Shown here: positions 35,336 through 46,900 of the stretch, piece by piece
Layout: each line of letters opens with the position of its first letter
Numbering within the stretch: position 1 is the first letter of the stretch
Source of the DNA: Enhygromyxa salina
GTDB taxonomy: Bacteria > Myxococcota_A > Polyangia > Nannocystales > Nannocystaceae
Assembly: GCF_002994635.1 (NCBI RefSeq)
Contig: NZ_PVNL01000057.1
Span: 186,001-250,000, forward strand
Reading direction: 5' to 3'
DNA length: 64,000 nt
Notes under the pieces: generated by a model
What the model saw: only the letters and a program-made list of their open reading frames with translations
Databases searched by the model: none
Told to the model about the DNA's origin: nothing
Translations under genes and position numbers: made by a program

Positions 35336-37180
35336 ATGCCGAGCCTCGCCGGGCAAAAGCTCGACAAGTACGACATGCTCGAAGAGGTCGGGCATGGGGG
35401 CATGGCCGTGGTCTATCGCGGACGCGACACGATTTTGGATCGTGAGGTCGCGGTCAAGGTCTTGCATGCCCACCTCGCAGATCGCGAAGAGTCGCGGCGT
35501 CGGCTGCAGCGCGAAGCCAAGACCGTCGCGCGGCTGCACCACGACAACATCGTCGAGATCTTCGACTCCTCGGATCCAAGCCGGGCCCACGAGAGCTACA
35601 TCGTCTGCGAGTTCATCCACGGGGTGACGCTGCGCGACTGGCTCGACGATCGCTGGGTCCCCCACCCCGTGCTCGCGGCGATGATCGCCCACCGACTGTG
35701 CCTGCCGCTCGAGCACGCGCACTCGCTGGGGATCGTGCACCGGGACATCAAGCCCGAGAACGTGATGATCCGCGAGGACGGCTGCCTCAAGCTGATGGAC
35801 TTCGGGATCGCGCAGATCCTCGACACCCAGCGGCTCACGACCACAGGTCAGCTGCTGGGCAGCCCGGCCTACATGGCGCCCGAGCTGATCAAGGGTGGAC
35901 CGGTCGACAAGCGCATCGACATCTTCGCGCTCGGCGTGATGCTGTATCAGCTCGCCACGGGCGAGCTTCCGTTCGCCGGTCGCAACCCCGCGCAGGTGCT
36001 CAACCGGATCCTCGAGGGTGACTACAAGCCGCCGCGCCAGGTCGATCCCAAGGTCGACGAGGACCTCGCGGCGATCATCGCCACCGCGTTGGCGCTCAAG
36101 CCAACCGACCGCTACCAGAGCGCCAACAGCCTGGCGAAGGCGCTCGAGGGGTACCTCGAGAGCCTCGCGGTCGAGGCCCTGCCCGAGGAGCTCGCGGCTT
36201 ACTTCAACAACCCCGAGCAGTACACCGACGACGTCGACGCCCGCGTGTGCCGAGAGCTGATGCGCCGGGCCACCCGGGCGATGCGCGACGGAAACGGCGC
36301 CCGCGCGCTCAAGCTCCTCGCCCGTGTCCTCGAGATCGAGCCCAGCAACAAGCGCGCGGCCGCGATGCTCGACAGGGTCCGGATCCGCGGTCAGCGGATG
36401 CGTCAGGCCATGGCGTTTGGCGGCGCCGTCGCGCTGATCGGCATCGTCGCGGCGGGCGTGCTGCTGCTGCAGCCGGCCGCGCCCAAGCCCGGCCGCGTCC
36501 ACAGCCAGGAGGTCGGCGCGGACGGATCATCTCAGGACTACATCATCCCCCAGCTCGATCCCCAGCTGCAGCCCCCGGTGTTCGAGGCCGAGACCGACGG
36601 CGGTGAGGCCGGCGACGGGACCGAGACCGGCCCGATCGAGACCGACGGCGACGGGGGCGGTCGCACCACTGGCGGCGCGCGACCGGACGCCAGCGTGACG
36701 TGCACCGTCCAGGTCCAAGATCTCCCGGCCGCGCTCCTCGCTGGCGGGGACTATCAGCTGTTCGTGCCCAAGCAGGGGGTCAAGCCGCTGTCTCGCACCG
36801 GCCAGGTCCAGATCGAGGTGACCGAGTACACCACGATCCGGCTCACGGGCGACACCTATACTGGCTCGGCCGTGCTCGCGCCGGACGAGTGTCGCAGCGG
36901 CGTCGTCCAGGTCCTGCCAGCCGGGCCCAAGCCCGCGAATTTGGACTTCCAGCCCGGCGCGATCCCGCTGACGCAGCTGATCGTCAGCTGCGTCAAGGGC
37001 TGCGCGCACGACAAGCGCACCGCGAACAACTTTCCCAAGCTCGATTTTCGGCGGGGGGAGACCGAGATGGTCGTCAAGCTGGAATTCAAGTCGGCCGGGT
37101 ACCGGGCGAAGACCGAAGAATTCAAGCTCACCCCGGGCAATAACCCGATCCGCATCAACCTCGAGAAGTTTGACGAGTAG
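35336..37180 (+). CDS. Transmembrane Ser/Thr protein kinase
   Basis: 614 residues from ATG 35336. PknB-type kinase domain, about residues 8-275: glycine loop EEVGHGGMAVVYRG, Lys41 in AVKVL, catalytic Asp137 in HRDIKPENV, Asp155 in DFGIAQI, and GSPAYMAPE. A helical region (about 280-355) leads to one membrane helix near 360-385 and an external part of about 230 residues, Glu/Thr/Gly-rich and then beta-rich with four Cys (VTCTVQV..., LIVSCVKGCAHDK). This is a sensor-like receptor kinase; ligand unknown. It begins a five-gene plus-strand block with envelope proteins and an FHA-containing activator, whose FHA domain could read its phosphothreonines. Confidence 0.92.
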   Translation: MPSLAGQKLDKYDMLEEVGHGGMAVVYRGRDTILDREVAVKVLHAHLADREESRRRLQREAKTVARLHHDNIVEIFDSSDPSRAHESYIVCEFIHGVTLRDWLDDRWVPHPVLAAMIAHRLCLPLEHAHSLGIVHRDIKPENVMIREDGCLKLMDFGIAQILDTQRLTTTGQLLGSPAYMAPELIKGGPVDKRIDIFALGVMLYQLATGELPFAGRNPAQVLNRILEGDYKPPRQVDPKVDEDLAAIIATALALKPTDRYQSANSLAKALEGYLESLAVEALPEELAAYFNNPEQYTDDVDARVCRELMRRATRAMRDGNGARALKLLARVLEIEPSNKRAAAMLDRVRIRGQRMRQAMAFGGAVALIGIVAAGVLLLQPAAPKPGRVHSQEVGADGSSQDYIIPQLDPQLQPPVFEAETDGGEAGDGTETGPIETDGDGGGRTTGGARPDASVTCTVQVQDLPAALLAGGDYQLFVPKQGVKPLSRTGQVQIEVTEYTTIRLTGDTYTGSAVLAPDECRSGVVQVLPAGPKPANLDFQPGAIPLTQLIVSCVKGCAHDKRTANNFPKLDFRRGETEMVVKLEFKSAGYRAKTEEFKLTPGNNPIRINLEKFDE

Positions 37181-37259
37181 CGGGTTGGCCCCAGCGTTCG
37201 TGCGCTCGGGTGTGTGGCGCCGGAAAATCCGGTAGGCTCCGCGTCCAACGGGCGCCCGG

Positions 37260-38429
37260 ATGCTCCGACGACACACCAGCGCATCTCGAAGGATGTGGAG
37301 CGTGATATGCGCCGCCGTCTCGTTCTCGCTTGGTGCGCAGCCCGTGCTCGCCGCCCCACCCAAGAAGGCCGGCCCCGAGCCCGCCGCGGCGCCGGGCGAC
37401 GGCTCCGACGTCAAACTCCGGATCGACCGCGCGATCGAGGCCTGGCGCAAGGGCGACTGGACCGAGGTCCGTGATCTCCTCGAGCCGATCATCCGCACCC
37501 AGGAGATCGAAGACGAGTTCCAGCGCGAGTCGGCGCTGCGCTACCTGGCCGAGGCCACGCTCCTCGATGAGGGCCTCGAGCAGACCGAGCGGGCCGAACA
37601 GGCCAAGGAGTACATCACCCGCCTGCTCGACGGCAGCCCCGACTGGACGCCACCGAGCGGCCTTCACGGTCGTGCGTTCTACGACCTCGTCGCCCGGGTC
37701 CGCAGCGAGCGTGACGCGCAGCTGGCCGAGGCGTGTCGGGGCCAGCTGTTGGCCTGCGAAGCCGATCTGACCGAGCTCAACGTCGACTACCGGGCCGCGC
37801 AAGACAAGATCGGCGCCCTGCAAGAAGACCTGGCCAACGAGGACGTGTTCATGACCGAGGTCGTCAAGCGCAACCGCGGCCTGGCGTTCCTCCCGTTTGG
37901 GGTCGGGCACTTCACCAACGGCAACCTCGGGATCGGCGGCGGGTTCTTGGCTCTCGAGCTGGTCGCTGGGGGCGCGGCGCTGGGGCTGCTGGTCTATCGC
38001 TCGACCGTGTTCGGCTGCGTCCGCACCGACGGCTTCAACCCCAAGTCGCTCGAGTGCAAGGCCGACAACATTCAAGAGCAAGACATCCCCGCCCGCCAGG
38101 ACGCGGTCGAGACGATCCGCAGCGCCGAGACCATCATGGGCTGGGTGTTCGTCAGCTCGATCGTCTTGGACCTCACCCTCGCGCAGGTCCTGTTCAAGCC
38201 GATCGAGGTGATCGAGCGGGGCAAGAAGACCCGCCGCGAGCTCGACGCCGAGCTCGACGCGACCGAGGCCACGGACGGCTCCAAGCGCAAAAAGGCCAGC
38301 CCCGGTGAGCGACCAGCCCCGACCGAGGGCGCGTCACCTCCCGAAGACCCCAGTGTTAGGCTCAGGGTTCGGCCGCACCCCGTGTTCATGCCCGCGGGGC
38401 TCGGCCTCGGCGTGACCTTGCAGTTTTGA
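37260..38429 (+). CDS. TPR-like envelope protein with two TM helices
   Basis: 389 residues (ATG 37260; ATG 37293 also possible). Signal peptide ending near Val-Leu-Ala-Ala, a TPR-like helical domain (VKLRIDRAIEAWRKGDWTEV, ALRYLAEATLL), a coiled-coil stretch around residues 160-205, two hydrophobic helices flanking a loop with two Cys, a basic KRKK patch, and the C-terminus HPVFMPAGLGLGVTLQF. This matches the plan of the proteins at 2906, 19279 and 20354, and here it sits directly behind a receptor kinase. Function unknown. Confidence 0.65.
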   Translation: MLRRHTSASRRMWSVICAAVSFSLGAQPVLAAPPKKAGPEPAAAPGDGSDVKLRIDRAIEAWRKGDWTEVRDLLEPIIRTQEIEDEFQRESALRYLAEATLLDEGLEQTERAEQAKEYITRLLDGSPDWTPPSGLHGRAFYDLVARVRSERDAQLAEACRGQLLACEADLTELNVDYRAAQDKIGALQEDLANEDVFMTEVVKRNRGLAFLPFGVGHFTNGNLGIGGGFLALELVAGGAALGLLVYRSTVFGCVRTDGFNPKSLECKADNIQEQDIPARQDAVETIRSAETIMGWVFVSSIVLDLTLAQVLFKPIEVIERGKKTRRELDAELDATEATDGSKRKKASPGERPAPTEGASPPEDPSVRLRVRPHPVFMPAGLGLGVTLQF

Positions 38430-38459
38430 TCCCCGCCTGCCCCGATCCCCGCCTGCCCC
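38428..38459. repeat. 16-bp tandem duplication
   Basis: GATCCCCGCCTGCCCC occurs twice in direct succession, starting inside the stop codon of the preceding gene, in the 48-bp gap before the activator gene. Similar CCCCGCCTGTCCG units recur at 62492-62548. Confidence 0.85.
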
Positions 38460-38477
38460 GATCGACTCCGTACTCAC

Positions 38478-40321
<1,844 letters not shown>

Positions 40322-40322
<1 letters not shown>

Positions 40323-41173
40323 TGCGCGACACGGGTGGCCTGAAGTCTCGGTCAGCGGGTCGGCGTCGCTCCGCCCTCGCCGTCGTTGGTGCGGTGATCG
40401 GGCTGCTCGCCCTGCCCGCCCTCGCGGTCGTCGGCGGGGTCTCGTGCCTGATCCCAGACCACGACATCCAGGTCCTGACGACCGACGTCAACCGTTACCC
40501 GGTTCGGTTCGTCGAGGGCATCCCGCTGTCCGACGAGGCCCGCTGCGCGTGCTCGGAGACCAGCTGCGAGTGCCCGATGGCGCCGCTGACCTCGGTCCCG
40601 CCGTTCTTGGATCCCGACGACCCTGCCTATCAGTTCTGCATCTGCGGGGAGAACCGGGTCGACACCAACCGACTCCCGGGCGTGACGCTCTACGTCGAGG
40701 ACCAGGACGAGGTCGACGGCGAAGCGGACGACCCCCTGCGCGCCGCGGCGCTGCTCGACTGGGATCCGACCCTCGGGGACACCGCGGTCGACTACGTCGC
40801 GTATCGAAACTACCTCGATCCCCGCGAGATCCTGGCGCTGTACTACACGCCGTTCGAGACCTCGGTGCTCAAGCGGCCCCGGCCCTACGTCCGGGCGATC
40901 ACGCTCAGCGACCTCGAGGGCTTTGATCTGTGCAACGGCGCCGGACGCCCGGTCGGCCCCGGGTTTCATACCCTGTCGATCATCACCAGCGACCGCCTGT
41001 GGTTCAAGCGGGAGACCCAGGTCAGCGAGACCGGCAGCGAGTCGATGGAGGTGGTCCAGGAGGGCGTGCCCGACATCGCGGCGGGGGCGACCTACGACGT
41101 CCAGACCTACGTGTTCAAGTGCCTCGAAGAGGGGGACGACTTTTGCAAGTGCGCCGACACGACGGAGCCGTAA
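40322..41173 (+). CDS. Cys-rich lipoprotein A downstream of FHA activator
   Basis: 283 residues; ATG 40322 overlaps the activator's stop (TGATG). The basic N-region and hydrophobic stretch end in a lipobox Val-Gly-Gly-Val-Ser-Cys at Cys42. Cysteines cluster at CACSETSCECP and FCICGENR, and again at the C-terminus (FKCLEEGDDFCKCAD), suggesting a disulfide-stabilised fold. No known domain recognised. It overlaps the next lipoprotein gene by 25 bases. Tight coupling to an enhancer-binding protein is unusual for a structural lipoprotein. Confidence 0.65.
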
Positions 41174-43404
41174 CAGGTGTTGGAGCGGGTCTTGGACCAG
41201 CCTTGCTGGTCGCCAGCGTGGCCTTGCTGGCGCCGGCTTGCAGCACCGTCGACCGGGGCCCGGTCGCGCAGTGTGAAGACGACATCGACTGCGGGGACGG
41301 TGCGGTGTGTTCGCTGGCGCTGGGCAACATCTGCGTGCCCGAGGCCCCGCCGCCGCAGACCGTGATCGGCCTGGATATCCAGGAGGGCAACATTCGCATC
41401 GAGCTGCGCGGCTGCGATCCCGAGGTCAGCCGGCAGGTCCAGGGCACCGAGCTGCGGGTCGAGAAGCACGACTCGCTGGTCAAGAGCTACAGCGTGCGCG
41501 CCAACGAGGTCCAGTCGGTGCTCAATTGCGGCGGCAACAGCTGCGAGGACGGGGTGTGCGACGAGGATACCCTGACGTGCACCAGGACGAGCGACGCGCT
41601 GCTCGGTCTCAGCATGATCTCGCGGCTCGGGCTCGCCGAGCTGACCAGCCCGCAAAAGAGCTACGTCACCGCCCCCGATCCGCCGCTGCCCGAGGGTGAG
41701 CTACCGGCCCCCGCCGAGTTCACGTGGCCGAGCTACGACTCCACGGAAGCCAAGGCCCACGCGGCGCTGCGGCTTCGGGTCACGCCGCCGCTCGAGGCGC
41801 TCACCCGCAGCCACTATCAGCGGGTCATCGCCGAGGACGCCGCGCCCGAGCTCGAGACCTCGGCGGTGATCCGTTGTCAGCGAGCGATCTTCGGCAACGA
41901 GGGGTCCGTGCGCACGCTCGCCGGCACCCCGGTCAGCGGGGCCAACGTCGAGTTCATCCACAACGAGCCGATCGCCACCAGCGCGACCGTGCTCGGCACC
42001 GGAGCCGCCTGCGTCGACACCGAAGACTGCCTGCCCGGCTGGGCGTGCAACGGCGCGGGGACCTGTGGCCTCGATCTCACCGGGGTCTCGGCCGGCTCCA
42101 GCGTCAGCATCGAAGATCCGCCGGGGGCCCTGGCGCCCGCGTACCTGCACACCTACTGCGAGGGGATCGTGGCCCCGGTCGAGCCGCTGATCCGCCAGTT
42201 TCGAGTCAGCGTCACGCCGCCCGCGAGCACCGGCCTGCCCAACGCGATCTACAGCCTCGCGCAGGGCTTCCTCGACCCGCCACAGCCCGGCACCTTGACC
42301 GAGGTCAACATTCAGGACGTCGATGGGGCCACGAGCCTGTGCCTGCCCGACTGGCAGCCGACCCAGACCATCGCGTTCTCACTCAGCGGCACACCGGTCG
42401 CGTTGGCCGAGACCGATCTCGGCGTCTACGCCTGCTGCTCGACCGAGTGTCTGCCCAGCGCCGAGACCGAAGACGGGCCCACGCCGCCGCCGTCGATCGA
42501 GAGCTGTCAGAGCTTCGACAACGCCCGGTTCGACACCCGCTGGCACAACCTGGATCTGGTCGAGTGGGCGGTCGCGGGCTGCATCCCGACCGCGACCTAC
42601 AGCGACGGATCCAGCGGCGGCGTGGTCCGCAACGTCAGCGAGTGCGCCGACGAAGGCTGCAGCGTCGACCTGAGCCCGGGCATGCTCGACGACCCCGGCC
42701 GCAAGTACACGGTGTCGATCCTGCAGCCGGTCGGCTCGGTGTTTCGCTCGCAGACCTTTCAAGTCACGGTCGATCCCGAGACCACCAGCTTCGAGCCCTT
42801 CGAGCTCCAGCCGCGGGTACTGCTGCGCGGCCAGATCTCCTGCGCAAGTGGCGCTGACGGTTGTAGTGCGGAGAACGCGATCTTCGCAGCCGAGCGGCTG
42901 CGCGCCGACACCGACGGCAGCGATCTCCCGGGCCCCTTCTATTTTCAGGCGCGAGTCGACGCCAATGGATCCTTCGTGCTCCCGGTCGACCCCGGTCTCT
43001 ACGTCGTCACCGCCTACCCCGCCGTCGGACAGTCCGGCGGCCCCGCGCCGTTCGAGGTGCTCGATCTGCGCGAAGGTTCACCCGAGCTGACCTCGGTCGA
43101 CGGCGTGTGGAACGCGATCGTGGCCGAGCCCTTCGAGCTCGATGACGGCGTGCTGGTTCGGGTTCAGCTCAGCGGCTTCGACGTCTCGACCCGGGTGACG
43201 CCGCTGGACACGGGCTCTTGGGCATCCCAGTCCAATTTCCCGGCCGAGATCGATCTGAACGCGGCGTTGACGTGCCATGGCTCGTCCTCTCGTGGGTGCC
43301 TGATCCGCCGGATCCGGCCCACGGACACGCCGATCTCGCTGCTGATCTCCGGACGCTTCGAATTTACGACCCGCGACCGTGGCAGCGATCAGTGCTCCGG
43401 GTGA
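41149..43404 (+). CDS. Large Cys-rich lipoprotein B
   Basis: 751 residues from GTG 41149, the only start in frame that gives a signal (lipobox Leu-Ala-Pro-Ala-Cys, Cys31). An EGF-like cysteine motif follows (CEDDIDCGDGAVC, then NICVPE) and a similar one recurs at CVDTEDCLPGWACNGAGTC. The rest is beta-rich, with segments suggestive of carboxypeptidase-regulatory or Ig-like modules (LRGQISCASGADGCS, FVLPVDPGLYVVTAYP). Surface-exposed anchor is inferred. Probably cotranscribed with lipoprotein A and the activator. Substrate or partner unknown. Confidence 0.65.
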   Translation: MRRHDGAVTGVGAGLGPALLVASVALLAPACSTVDRGPVAQCEDDIDCGDGAVCSLALGNICVPEAPPPQTVIGLDIQEGNIRIELRGCDPEVSRQVQGTELRVEKHDSLVKSYSVRANEVQSVLNCGGNSCEDGVCDEDTLTCTRTSDALLGLSMISRLGLAELTSPQKSYVTAPDPPLPEGELPAPAEFTWPSYDSTEAKAHAALRLRVTPPLEALTRSHYQRVIAEDAAPELETSAVIRCQRAIFGNEGSVRTLAGTPVSGANVEFIHNEPIATSATVLGTGAACVDTEDCLPGWACNGAGTCGLDLTGVSAGSSVSIEDPPGALAPAYLHTYCEGIVAPVEPLIRQFRVSVTPPASTGLPNAIYSLAQGFLDPPQPGTLTEVNIQDVDGATSLCLPDWQPTQTIAFSLSGTPVALAETDLGVYACCSTECLPSAETEDGPTPPPSIESCQSFDNARFDTRWHNLDLVEWAVAGCIPTATYSDGSSGGVVRNVSECADEGCSVDLSPGMLDDPGRKYTVSILQPVGSVFRSQTFQVTVDPETTSFEPFELQPRVLLRGQISCASGADGCSAENAIFAAERLRADTDGSDLPGPFYFQARVDANGSFVLPVDPGLYVVTAYPAVGQSGGPAPFEVLDLREGSPELTSVDGVWNAIVAEPFELDDGVLVRVQLSGFDVSTRVTPLDTGSWASQSNFPAEIDLNAALTCHGSSSRGCLIRRIRPTDTPISLLISGRFEFTTRDRGSDQCSG

Positions 43405-43440
43405 TCGGCGAGGGGCGAAGACGCAGCCAACGGCGACCAG

Positions 43441-43458
43441 CGCGACCTTCGGGTCGCG
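43441..43458. other. TTCG-loop hairpin after lipoprotein operon
   Basis: CGCGACC-TTCG-GGTCGCG, a very stable 7-bp stem with a UUCG tetraloop, 36 bases past the lipoprotein B stop. No T-run follows, so it may protect the mRNA 3' end or act with Rho. Confidence 0.6.
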
Positions 43459-43652
43459 TTGTGCGACCGCGTGTCATGCGCCACACGTCGGACAGGATCG
43501 ACACGTGAGGCCCCCTGCGCGCTTGACCGGCGGGCGCGATCCTGAAACACTTCGCGCACCTGACCAAGCCTCAATCACCGAGCCGAAAACGCGTATTTAC
43601 GTGGATTCGCATCATCGGTGCGGTCGCCCTGATCATCTTCGCCCTCTGGGGC

Positions 43653-43970
43653 GTGGGTCTCGGGATCTGGCAGCAAATCCCAGGATTGCCAGAAGACCAA
43701 GCCGATTGCTTTTATCGCGTGGAACTCATGCGTACGAGGCTCCTTGCCCTGTTGGACCGTTCCCCTCTGCGGGCCGGCGCAGGAACCGAGGCCGACGAAG
43801 ACTTTGCCAACCTCCTCCGCGAGACCCGCGCGGCCTGTGGTAGTGCAAGCCCCGAACTGGCGCATAAACTCGAGCGAATCACGAATGAACACGCTCGGGA
43901 GCGTGAGCGGAGGCGGCAATCCGCCACAGCGCGTGCGGAGCTCAGCGCGCTCGAAGGTTCCCCTCGATGA
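43653..43970 (+). CDS. Small ORF coupled to helicase gene; start uncertain
   Basis: 105 residues from GTG 43653; the C-terminal part is a charged helix (ELAHKLERITNEHARERERR). The frame is open back to 43527 and this extension codes for a basic stretch and a membrane helix (RIIGAVALIIFALWGVGLGI), which would make a natural membrane anchor, yet contains no ATG, GTG or TTG. Initiation at CTG 43542 or ATC 43539 is possible. The TGA overlaps the helicase ATG (ATGA), supporting real translation. Unknown function. Confidence 0.45.
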   Translation: MGLGIWQQIPGLPEDQADCFYRVELMRTRLLALLDRSPLRAGAGTEADEDFANLLRETRAACGSASPELAHKLERITNEHARERERRRQSATARAELSALEGSPR

Positions 43971-46900
43971 CCGAGACCACGAGGTCCGACCAAGCTTCGG
44001 ACCAAGCGCAACTCTCCAGCGAATCTGACAACCCAGGCACCGAGACCGCCACCACCCCGCCCGGGGAAGGTGCAGTCACGGCGATGGATGACTCCGAGGC
44101 CGTCGCCTCTGAGCCCTCTGACGACGCCGGTTCCCCCGCTAGCACTTCTGCTAGCTCCCCTGACCCCGAAGGCGCAGCGGTCGAACCGGCCGAGCCAGTC
44201 GACCCGGCCGAGCCAGTCAAATCGGCCGAGCCAGTCGCGCCAGTGGCCGAGGCCGGATCGTGGCCGAGCGCCGCGGCGCCGGAGGTCGAACCAGAGCCTG
44301 CGCCCAGCACCTGGGAAGAGCTCGAGCTGCCAGCGAGGCTGCAATCTGCGGTCGAGACGCTGGGCTGGACGGCGCCCACGCCGGTCCAGGGCCGGACCTT
44401 CGCAACGATGGTGGCGGGCACGGACGTGCTCGTTCAGTCGCAGACGGGCAGCGGCAAGACCGGCGCGTTCTGCCTGCCGTGGTTGGCCAGTCGGTTCGAG
44501 TTTGGCCCCGCCAAGCAGACGGGCGTGCAGCTGATCGTGCTGCTGCCCACGCGCGAGCTCGCCAAGCAGGTCTGCGACGAGCTGGTTCGGCTGGCGGTCG
44601 ACAGCCCCGTCGATGTGCTGCCGGTCTACGGCGGCACCGCCATGGCCCCGCAGCTCGACGCGCTCGCGGCTGGGGTCCACGCGGTCGTCGGCACGCCCGG
44701 GCGCATCCTCGATCACATCCGCCGGCGCTCGCTCGATCTGTCCCGGGTTCGCACGGTCGTGCTCGACGAGTGCGACGAGATGCTCTCGATGGGCTTCCTC
44801 GAGGACATCCGGGCGATCCTCAGCGCGTGTCCGCAGGACCGCCAGACCTGCCTGTTCTCGGCCACGGTGCCGCGCGACATCGAGCGGATCGCCCGTCGCA
44901 ACATGCGGACACCCGTCCGCATCGAGCTGTCGGGCGATGAGATCGCCGCCGCCGAGATCGATCACGCCTACTACCCGACCTCGGGCACGATCAAGACCCG
45001 CGACCTGCTCGACATCATCATCCTCGAGGACCCCACGGTCGCGATCGTGTTCTGCAACACCCGCGAGGAGACCCGCCTGGTCGCCAACGTGCTGCAGAAG
45101 AACGGGTACTCGGCGCACGCGCTGTCGAGTGATCTGACCCAGGCCGCGCGCGAGCAGGTCATGGGCAAGTTCCGTGATCGCAAGCTGCGGTTCCTGGTCG
45201 CAACCGACGTGGCCGCGCGTGGCATCGACGTGTCGCACGTCAGCCACGTGATCAACTACTCGTTCCCCGAGAACGCCGAGGTCTACGTCCACCGAACCGG
45301 CCGGACCGGTCGCGCGGGGCGTGCCGGGCAGGCGCTGAGCATCGTCTCGCCCCTCGAATTTGGCAGCTTCTACACGCTGACCAAGAGCTACAAGAGCATC
45401 CAGTTCACCGAGCGCAAGCTGCCGCCGGCCGACGATCTCGCGGCCACGCGGACCGAGGTCAAGCTCGATCGCATCAGCCACGACTACTCGCAGCCGGTCT
45501 CCCCCGAGTGGCTGCTGCTCGCGCGTCGCCTGGTCGAAGATCCCCGTGGCGAGCGCGTCGTCGCCTACTTGTTGCACGAGGCGATCGAGAGCAACCGCGT
45601 GCGCACCCGCGAGCAGGTCGACCTCGACGACGCGGCCGACAGCCAGTCGACCGACTCGCGCCAAGACCACGGCGGTGATCGGGATGATCGCCGATCGGAT
45701 CGCGGCCGAGACCGCTACCGCAGCGACGACTCGGGCCCGCGCGGTCGCAGCTCGGGCCGCGGTGACGATCGCGGCGGCCGCGGAGGACGTGGGGAGCGCT
45801 CGCGTGACCGTGACCGTGACCGTGACCGGGGCCGGCATCGCTCCGGCGATCGGGATCGCGTGGGGGGCCCTGGCGAGCGCGAGCGCCCCAGCGCCCGTGA
45901 TGAGGGTGGCCACTCGGCCAGCGTCGATCTCGCGGCCGAGCCGGTCGAGCGGCGCGACAGCAGCAGCGAGGACGAGCCTCGTCGTCGTCGGCGGCGACGC
46001 AGCCGCGAGGACGAGGTCCAGGTCGAGACCCCGAGCGCCGAGCAACCGCCAGCCGCCAAGGCTGAGGCGCCTGAGGCCCCGTCGGGCGCTGCCGCGAGTG
46101 ACTCGGGCGCCGAGCCGCCCGGTGAGCTCCCCAAACCGGTCCCCAGTCAGGAGTCCGCCGACGCGGACGCGCCCGCCTCCGAGTCCGAGCGCACGTCCGA
46201 GTCCGAGGGCGAGGCCGCCGCGCCTGCGAGCGAGGACGCCAGCGAGGCCAGCGAAGACGACGACGGCAAGCCCAAGAAGCGCCGACGCCGACGCCGACGC
46301 CGCTCGCAGTCCGGCGAGGACGGGGCCGAGGACAGCTCCGGCGAGGCCACCCGGGTCGCGGCCGAGGACCGCTCCGGTGACGGCGGTGACGGCGTTGACG
46401 GCGACGACGACGAGCAGGGCCAGGCCGACGAGCAGGATGACGTGACGGCAGATGGCTCACCGCGGCGCAAGCGACGACGGCGTCGTCGTCGGCGCGGTGG
46501 CAAGTCCGACGGTGAGCAGGCGCCCGCCTCGACACAGGCCCCGAGCGAGGCATTCTCGGCGAGGGCGAGGGCGAGTGACGGCGCAGCGCGAGGTGAAGGC
46601 GGCTCCCGCCGACGCCGCCGACGCCATCGTGGCGACGACGCGCCCCGTGACGAGGTCGCACCCGAGCCGCCGCGGGTCTCGCAGGACGAGATCGTCATCG
46701 ACATCGACATCGATGAGCTCAGCGCGGTCCGCACCGAGTTCGGCGAGATCGACGAGCTCGACGAGCTGACCCTCAAGGGCCGACGCCGGGCCGTCCTCGA
46801 TGATCTGACCGACGAGGTCGAGGTCGAGGACCTGACCGAGCGCGACGCCGAGGACGACGGCGACACCGAGCAAGACGGCGACGACGAGCTCGAGACCGGC

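Noticed and set aside
43712..46045. A 777-codon minus-strand frame opposite the helicase
   Set aside because: Antisense of the helicase core; no motifs of its own.
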